A stretch of 64,000 nt of DNA from Botrimarina mediterranea (GTDB taxonomy: Bacteria > Planctomycetota > Planctomycetia > Pirellulales > Lacipirellulaceae): positions 558,001 to 622,000 of the forward strand of contig NZ_CP036349.1 of the NCBI RefSeq assembly GCF_007753265.1. Reading direction: 5' to 3'. A program made the position numbers and the translations under genes. The notes below the pieces were generated by a model, which worked only from the letters and a program-made list of their open reading frames with translations, did not search any database and was not told the origin of the DNA. Positions 59,306-64,000 of this stretch are shown here, in pieces (the first letter of the stretch is position 1; each line of letters starts with the position of its first letter).

Positions 59306-60736
59306 ATGAACGCCCAAGACAAACTCCTGTACGTCTTCAGCGCCGCGTTCGCGGTGGTCATCGCCCTGATGATCATCGTGCCGATCGTGCGGCGGAAGAG
59401 CGACATCTTCACGGCCTGGAACTTCTTCCTGGTCGGGGCCTTCGTCTTCAACGGCATGTCGGGCTTGAGCGCTGCGACGTTTCAAGAGTACTTGCCGTCT
59501 TTGTCGCGCAGCACCTACCTGCTGTATTACCTCGGAGTGGTGTTGTTCTATGGCACGGCTTCGCTCACGTACTACGCCTTTAAGGCGCCCCGGCGGCTGG
59601 CCGGGAATACGTTGTTGAATTGGCCCGAGATCTCCTCGGTCACTGCGCCGCTGATCGCAATTGGGCTGATGTCGTTGATCGTGGGCATCATTGTGCCGAT
59701 CCCGATCCCGTTCATCGGCCAGTTGATGATGCAGTTCAGCCTTGTGGCGCCGGCAATTGCTGTTGCGGTACTAACGGTGGCGTGGTTTCGCGACCGCACC
59801 AACATGCTGCTACTCGCGATGCTGATCATGGCGATCCCGGTGGCGGTGGGCGCCTCGGTGGCGGTCGGAGGCTCGCGGCGATACCTGATGAGTATGCTCG
59901 CCGCGGTGCCGGTCTCGATGTACTGGGTCTGGCTGCGATACAAGCCAACTTCGCAAATCCTGACGACCGTTGGCGTCGCGATCGCCGTCGTCGTGCCAGT
60001 CCTTGCGGGCTATGGCGCCGTGCGGCATGCGGACCTCTCCGAAAAGACCAACGCGGTGGATCGCGCCCGCTTGGTGTTGATGGCGCTCCCCAACGCCATC
60101 AAGAAGGGCGGGTCGTCCGAGGGATTTATGGGGCAGGACTCCGTCGAGTGCGCGCTGTCAGTGATACAGCTTTTGAACGACGGCTCACGACAGATGGAGG
60201 TCGAGCCCCTCGCCTCGCTGTGGCTGATGGTCACCAACCCGATCCCACGATCGATGTGGGAAGAAAAGCCCGAGAGCGTCGGTCTGCACCTCGTCAATTA
60301 CTTCGGCCTCCGCGGAACGACCGCTAATCTCGGGCTGAACGTCGTTGGCCAGTGCTACTACGACGGCGGGATTCCAGTGCTGATCCTCTACGCCGTTATG
60401 ATGGGGGCATTCCTTCGCTACTACGACGAACTGCTTGTGCGCCGTCCAGGAAACCCTCTCCTTATCGGAGGGCTCGTCGCGATGAGCTCGCAGCTCATCG
60501 GTTGGACTCGCGGCTGCATCGGACTCATGGGGATGCAGATCGTCCAATCCGTGATCCTCGTGCTCTTAACGGCCTGGATTGCGCGGATGGTGTTCGGAAC
60601 GAAGCTGATCTATCCCCGCACCGGTCACATCGCGGACTACCCGATTCTTCGCTCCGCTAAAGATTGGCAGCGCTGGATGGGCTCCTACTCTGGCGTCGCG
60701 CCCGGCGCAGGCCGCCAGACTTTGCAAGCGGACTGA
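59306..60736 (+). CDS. O-antigen polymerase-like membrane protein
   Basis: 476 aa. About 10-12 spans with a large outer loop (about 230-350: LSEKTNAVDRARLVLMALPN, MEVEPLASLWLMVTNPIPRS, MWEEKPESVG). Fits the layout of Wzy-like polymerases, which have low sequence conservation. Genes before it supply sugar, flippase and transferases, so a polymerase is the missing role. No Wzz-like chain-length gene in the window. Confidence 0.82.
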   Translation: MNAQDKLLYVFSAAFAVVIALMIIVPIVRRKSDIFTAWNFFLVGAFVFNGMSGLSAATFQEYLPSLSRSTYLLYYLGVVLFYGTASLTYYAFKAPRRLAGNTLLNWPEISSVTAPLIAIGLMSLIVGIIVPIPIPFIGQLMMQFSLVAPAIAVAVLTVAWFRDRTNMLLLAMLIMAIPVAVGASVAVGGSRRYLMSMLAAVPVSMYWVWLRYKPTSQILTTVGVAIAVVVPVLAGYGAVRHADLSEKTNAVDRARLVLMALPNAIKKGGSSEGFMGQDSVECALSVIQLLNDGSRQMEVEPLASLWLMVTNPIPRSMWEEKPESVGLHLVNYFGLRGTTANLGLNVVGQCYYDGGIPVLILYAVMMGAFLRYYDELLVRRPGNPLLIGGLVAMSSQLIGWTRGCIGLMGMQIVQSVILVLLTAWIARMVFGTKLIYPRTGHIADYPILRSAKDWQRWMGSYSGVAPGAGRQTLQAD

Positions 60737-60765
60737 CGCCCTAGAGCAGCGAGGCGGCCTCCGCC

Positions 60766-61383
60766 TCAACCAGCCTTCCGCTGCGTCTTGTACAACTGCG
60801 GGTTGAGCGTCGGGTCGTTGTACATCTTCATCTGGCGGTAGACCCGCAACCGCTTGCTGCCGGCGAAGATGTCGCCCAAGAGCTCTTGCAGCGAGTTCGA
60901 CAGGTCGGCCCGTTGCAGCACGCAGCGCTGCCGCTTCGGCTCGACTCTTGAGAGGTGCTCCTCGGTCGCGTCGGGGCGGGCCAGCTCTTCTTCCATGTGG
61001 AAGACGCGGAGCGACATGATCGACAGCCGGTCCATCGCCGAGCCGGGCGTCTCGGTGTTCAGCGGCGCCGACTCGGGGGCGGCAACGCCTTGCGACTCGA
61101 GCATCTCGAGCAGCGTCTCGTCGATGCGCTCGATCCAGTCGTTGCGGCGTTGATTGAAGCCGTCGATGTTCCGCTTCACCTGCGCGATCTGGGCGTCGGT
61201 GACGTCCGTCCGCCGAGCGATGTCCTCTTCGTGCCAAAGCTGAAAATTGTACTGGTGCTGCTGGCAGACCACGCCCAACAGGCCCGTGTAAGGATTGTCG
61301 AGCGGCTGGCCGTGCCAACGCTCAACGGCGTCGGCGTGAAGCTGCAGGACCTGGCGGACGATCGTGGCGCTATCGAGAGGCAT
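60766..61383 (-). CDS. DUF4254 family protein
   Basis: 205 aa from the ATG at 61383. All-helical: QLHADAVERWHGQPLDNPYT, GLLGVVCQQHQYNFQLWHEE, RRNDWIERIDETLLEMLE, DRLSIMSLRVFHMEEEL. DUF4254 proteins occur beside glycosyltransferase or LPS genes in Bacteroidetes and planctomycetes. Function unknown. Convergent with the polymerase-like gene (29 bases between ends). Confidence 0.93.
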   Translation of the reverse strand: MPLDSATIVRQVLQLHADAVERWHGQPLDNPYTGLLGVVCQQHQYNFQLWHEEDIARRTDVTDAQIAQVKRNIDGFNQRRNDWIERIDETLLEMLESQGVAAPESAPLNTETPGSAMDRLSIMSLRVFHMEEELARPDATEEHLSRVEPKRQRCVLQRADLSNSLQELLGDIFAGSKRLRVYRQMKMYNDPTLNPQLYKTQRKAG

Positions 61384-61522
61384 GTCGGAATCCTTTCCGG
61401 AGAGCGGTTGCGGGGCGCAGACCTTACGCCGAAGAGGCGATTTACGACAAGACGAAAGGGGAATGGCGAATGGGAAATGACGGTAGCCAAGCATTCCCCT
61501 TTCGCCTTTCCGCTTTCCCCTT

Positions 61523-61807
61523 TCAGATCACCGGCGTCGCCCCCGCCGGCGGCGTCCCCTTTCCCGCGCGCACGTACTCGCCGCGGCCGCTAGCATGCTC
61601 GGCGGCGTCGGGTAGTTCTGCCTCGGCCTTTGCCTTGTGCGCCTCGAAGAGCTTCACCAGAAGCTTGCGGCACCACCCGCAGCCCGTCCCCGCGCCGTAG
61701 CAATCCGCTAGCTGCGACGGCGCCGCCGGCCGCTCAAGCCGCAGGTAGTTCTCGACCTTCCGCCGGGTGACGTGGAAGCAGAGGCAGAGCTCGTCGTCGG
61801 GATTCAA
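61523..61807 (-). CDS. BFD-like [2Fe-2S] protein
   Basis: 94 aa from a TTG at 61807; no ATG is available in frame before the cysteine motif. ELCLCFHVTRRKVENYLRLE...GAGTGCGWCRKLLVKLFEA: the C-X-C...C-X2-C arrangement of bacterioferritin-associated ferredoxin-like domains. The C-terminal 35 residues are disordered. Likely an electron donor for iron release or a redox partner. Confidence 0.85.
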   Translation of the reverse strand: MNPDDELCLCFHVTRRKVENYLRLERPAAPSQLADCYGAGTGCGWCRKLLVKLFEAHKAKAEAELPDAAEHASGRGEYVRAGKGTPPAGATPVI

Positions 61808-61872
61808 GGCGATTTCAGATTGGGGATTTCGGATGGCGGAATGAGTGACGGCTTCGCTGAGATGCTCCCCCT

Positions 61873-61980
61873 CAGACCCGCGCCAGATCGCCCAGGATGC
61901 AATCTAACGCACGATCTCGACCTGAGTGGACGAATGTATCGATCCGTTGGCCGGTCGCAAATTCAAGCCATTGAGCAAGC
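61873..61980. repeat. Dispersed 110-bp repeat, copy 2
   Basis: Second copy of the sequence at 36731-36840 (same exact 28-base start, same order of later blocks). It lies between the BFD-like gene start and the M20 peptidase end, both minus strand. Confidence 0.7.
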
Positions 61981-62041
61981 GATGGCCCCCCGTGGCGTCG
62001 GAGCCACCAGTGCGTCCCTGTTGGACTCGCCCCACCAAACT

Positions 62042-63229
62042 TCACTGCCCCGTCGCCAGCCGCCACGCCACCTGCCGCGACAATTGGTATTCAGCGATGT
62101 TCAGCGTCTCGTCCACGGTATGGATGTCGTGCTGGCCCGTGCCGAGGGTGATCGTCGGGATGCCGTTAGAGGTGATCCAGTTGGCGTCGAGCCCGCCATT
62201 GGAGATCGCCCGCCGCGGTTCGGCGCCAGTGCTGCGGAGGACGCGTTCCAATTCTATCAACGACGGGTCTTCATCCGGCAGTCGGAACGATTCGTAGACC
62301 GCGCCGCCGGTGAAAGTAACCGACCCGCGGCGGCCCTCGCTGCTGACAACCTTGTCCACCGCCCGCAGGAACGCCGCCTCGATCGCCGCGACGATCTGGG
62401 CGCGGAAGCCGGGGAGGTGGCTGCGGGCCTCGATGTGCAGCTTGGCGTGTTCGGCGACGACGTTCGTGGCGACGCCTGCCTCGACGGTGCCGATGTTGCA
62501 GGTCCCGGTCTGATCTCCCTTCACGACCAAGCCGTGCCAGCCGTTCTCTACGAGGTCGGCAATAGCGATCGAGGCGATCGCCACGGCGCTGACGCCTTTC
62601 TCCGGCGCGATGCCGGCGTGGCTCGGGTAGCCCTGGACGTGGACCCACATCCGGTAGCCCCCGGTGGCGCCGATGAGCAGCTTCGCGGGGTCGCCGCCGT
62701 CGAAGTTGAACGAGTGGGCGGGCTCCCCCAGCAGGCTCGTATCGACGTGTTTGGCCCCGTGCAGCCCCCCCTCTTCCTGGACGGTCCAGAGGAACGTTAG
62801 CGGCGGATGCGGCGCGCCGCTCCGCAAGAGGGCCATCGCCGTGGTGAGCAGCACCGCCGTCCCCGAGCGGTCGTCGGCCCCCAGGCCCGTCGTCGGATCG
62901 GCCGAGCGGACGAGGTTGCCTTCGACGGTTGGCTGGCTCCCGAGGCACACCGGGACCGTGTCGGTGTGGGCCATGAGCAACCGCCGCGGTCCGAGCGCCG
63001 GGTCGCCCTCCAGGCGTAGGATGCCGTTGCCGATGCCGCCGCCCAGTTCGCTGCGTTGGTTGGCGTGATCGAAGATCAGCGGGTCGGGCCCGGCGCCGGC
63101 CTCGGTGAGCTTGCGGCCCACAAACTCCATCACGCCCATTTCCTCCCCGCCGCGGCCGCGGATGGCCATCAGCTGGCAGACGAGGTCGAGGGCTTCGGCG
63201 TCGGAAACGGCGAGTTCTTGGGTGCTCAT
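62042..63229 (-). CDS. M20 family metallopeptidase (peptidase T-like)
   Basis: 395 aa. LLMAHTDTVPVCLG (first zinc His and Asp), GLGADDRSGTAVLLT (bridging Asp), FLWTVQEEGGLHGAKHV (catalytic Glu and zinc Glu), FNFDGGDP (third zinc Asp), and GLDANWITSNGIPTITLGTG...HTVDE (C-terminal zinc His). All co-catalytic metal ligands are seen. A cytosolic di- or tripeptidase by family. Confidence 0.95.
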   Translation of the reverse strand: MSTQELAVSDAEALDLVCQLMAIRGRGGEEMGVMEFVGRKLTEAGAGPDPLIFDHANQRSELGGGIGNGILRLEGDPALGPRRLLMAHTDTVPVCLGSQPTVEGNLVRSADPTTGLGADDRSGTAVLLTTAMALLRSGAPHPPLTFLWTVQEEGGLHGAKHVDTSLLGEPAHSFNFDGGDPAKLLIGATGGYRMWVHVQGYPSHAGIAPEKGVSAVAIASIAIADLVENGWHGLVVKGDQTGTCNIGTVEAGVATNVVAEHAKLHIEARSHLPGFRAQIVAAIEAAFLRAVDKVVSSEGRRGSVTFTGGAVYESFRLPDEDPSLIELERVLRSTGAEPRRAISNGGLDANWITSNGIPTITLGTGQHDIHTVDETLNIAEYQLSRQVAWRLATGQ

Positions 63230-63283
63230 AGGGGCCTATTGGACCGCAGGGCGGCGGTTGTGCGAACCCCGGCTCGGTGCGGC

Positions 63284-63316
63284 GCGTCACTCCGGTCGCC
63301 GACGCTCCCGGCTCGC
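63284..63316. repeat. GGCGAGCCG family fragment upstream of trpG
   Basis: CACTCCGGTCGCCGACGCTC followed by CCGGCTCGCC, a single arm of the family seen as a perfect palindrome at 13289-13366. Confidence 0.6.
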
Positions 63317-63360
63317 CATCCCCGCCGCGACGGATTCTACTGAAAGGCCGCCACTCCCAT

Positions 63361-63388
63361 TTAGCCCCCGGTCAATGACCGAGGGCCA
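63361..63388. repeat. TTAGCCCCCGGTCA palindrome upstream of trpG
   Basis: One arm is diverged (GACCGAGGGCCA). Unlike the other copies it lies between divergent genes, 49 bases before the trpG start, so a terminator role is unlikely here. Confidence 0.6.
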
Positions 63389-63437
63389 GATACGATCGGG
63401 GGCCAATGACGCCCTCCGCGCCGTACACGAGACGCCC

Positions 63438-64000
63438 ATGCTCCTGGTCATCGACAACTACGACTCGTTCACGTTCAACCTCGTCCAGCGGTTCGGCGAG
63501 ATCGACCCGCAGATCGACGTGCGGGTGGTGCGGAATGACGAATACTCGATCGACGAGCTCGTGGAGATGAACCCCGAGCGGGTCGTCGTGTCGCCGGGCC
63601 CCTGCACGCCGACCGAGGCGGGCGTCTCGGTCGAGGCGATCCACCGCTTTGGCGGTCGCGTGCCGGTGCTAGGCGTCTGCCTGGGGCACCAGTCGATCGG
63701 TCAGGCCTTGGGGGGCAAGGTGGTCCGCGCCGGCCGCCTGATGCACGGCAAGACCGACCAGATCCACCACGAAGGGGGCGTGCTTCTTGAGGGCCTCGAG
63801 AACCCTTTCCAAGCGACGCGCTATCACAGCCTCGTGATCCAGCCCGACACGTTGCCGGATTGCCTCCGCACGACAGCGTGGACCGAAGACCCCGCCGCGA
63901 AGGGCGGCGTTGAACGCGTCATCATGGCCGTCGAACACCGCGACTGGCCGCTCTACGGCGTGCAGTTCCACCCCGAGAGCTTCTTGACCTACCAAGGGAC
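63438..64000 (+). CDS. trpG: Anthranilate/aminodeoxychorismate synthase glutamine amidotransferase (3' end beyond window)
   Basis: At least 187 aa from the ATG at 63438; no stop before the window ends. Class I amidotransferase: MLLVIDNYDSFTFNLVQRFG, VVVSPGPCTPTEAG, nucleophile in LGVCLGHQSIGQALGG (C), and VQFHPES (H, E of the triad). Gives ammonia from glutamine to TrpE or PabB. Whether it is trpG or pabA cannot be told without the partner. Confidence 0.93.
   Translation, partial: MLLVIDNYDSFTFNLVQRFGEIDPQIDVRVVRNDEYSIDELVEMNPERVVVSPGPCTPTEAGVSVEAIHRFGGRVPVLGVCLGHQSIGQALGGKVVRAGRLMHGKTDQIHHEGGVLLEGLENPFQATRYHSLVIQPDTLPDCLRTTAWTEDPAAKGGVERVIMAVEHRDWPLYGVQFHPESFLTYQG

Overview
The window is a high-GC (about 65% by eye), densely coded chromosomal segment with no rRNA or tRNA genes that I could find. 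Gene content points to Planctomycetota, most likely a Pirellulales-type bacterium: a membrane-anchored PIN/TRAM protein, a secreted CotH/lamin-tail protein with a LEPR-type N-terminus and a dockerin, a PEP-CTERM beta-propeller protein, a 1000-residue von Willebrand A protein, a prenyltransferase-like secreted protein, many SD-poor starts, and ECF41 and ECF42 sigma factors. No species call is possible from the sequence alone. Coding potential covers most of the 64 kb; the gaps are unusually rich in short palindromic repeats of several distinct families. 

Layout. 1-11.5 kb: housekeeping and hypothetical genes (YacL-like PIN/TRAM, dGTPase-like HD hydrolase, HIT protein, ClpP-like protease, lipoprotein, PDZ-thioredoxin protein, inositol monophosphatase, HTH protein), with a MITE-like element and a candidate promoter-plus-terminator small RNA at about 9.4-9.5 kb. 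11.9-20.7 kb: short GT2 glycosyltransferase, hisI, RidA, a membrane protein with a degenerate GGDEF-like domain, a secreted thioredoxin-trypsin fusion, metG, Uma2 nuclease. 20.7-26.7 kb: PLC-like lipase coupled to a DUF2237 gene, coiled-coil protein, an MddA-like methyltransferase divergent from a TetR regulator over a tandem operator, a SAM methyltransferase, a DUF4199 protein. 27.1-36.7 kb: low-GC PEP-CTERM protein, a PD-(D/E)XK nuclease-like protein with EFSLD repeats, a DMT transporter, then a three-gene + strand set ending in the large VWA protein. 

36.8-43.2 kb is a minus-strand stress-type regulon: an ECF42 sigma factor followed by nine small genes (DUF1579, two VOC, four YciI/DGPF, a Cys-Pro-Ala-Cys membrane protein, DUF899). 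An excellent ECF42-type promoter (TGTCGA-N17-CGAC) stands in front of the first of them. 43.4-49.4 kb holds the giant CotH/LTD protein and an ECF41 sigma factor whose neighbour, a carboxymuconolactone decarboxylase gene, carries an exact ECF41 promoter (TGTCACA-N16-CGTC). 49.4-51.4 kb: Tat-type aldo/keto reductase and TerC. 51.7-60.7 kb is an exopolysaccharide/O-antigen cluster: wecB divergent from a flippase, pyruvyl transferase, GT2, UDP-sugar dehydrogenase, GT4 and a polymerase-like protein. 60.8-64 kb: DUF4254, BFD-like ferredoxin, M20 peptidase and the 5' part of a trpG/pabA gene that runs off the end. 

The most interesting material is (i) the two ECF regulons whose predicted promoters can be read directly, and (ii) a seven-copy, 84-87 bp intergenic element made of two hairpins in inverted orientation. 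In it, C/G changes are compensated inside each arm and not between arms, which suggests that the local hairpins are what is preserved. Three copies sit inside the predicted ECF42 operon.
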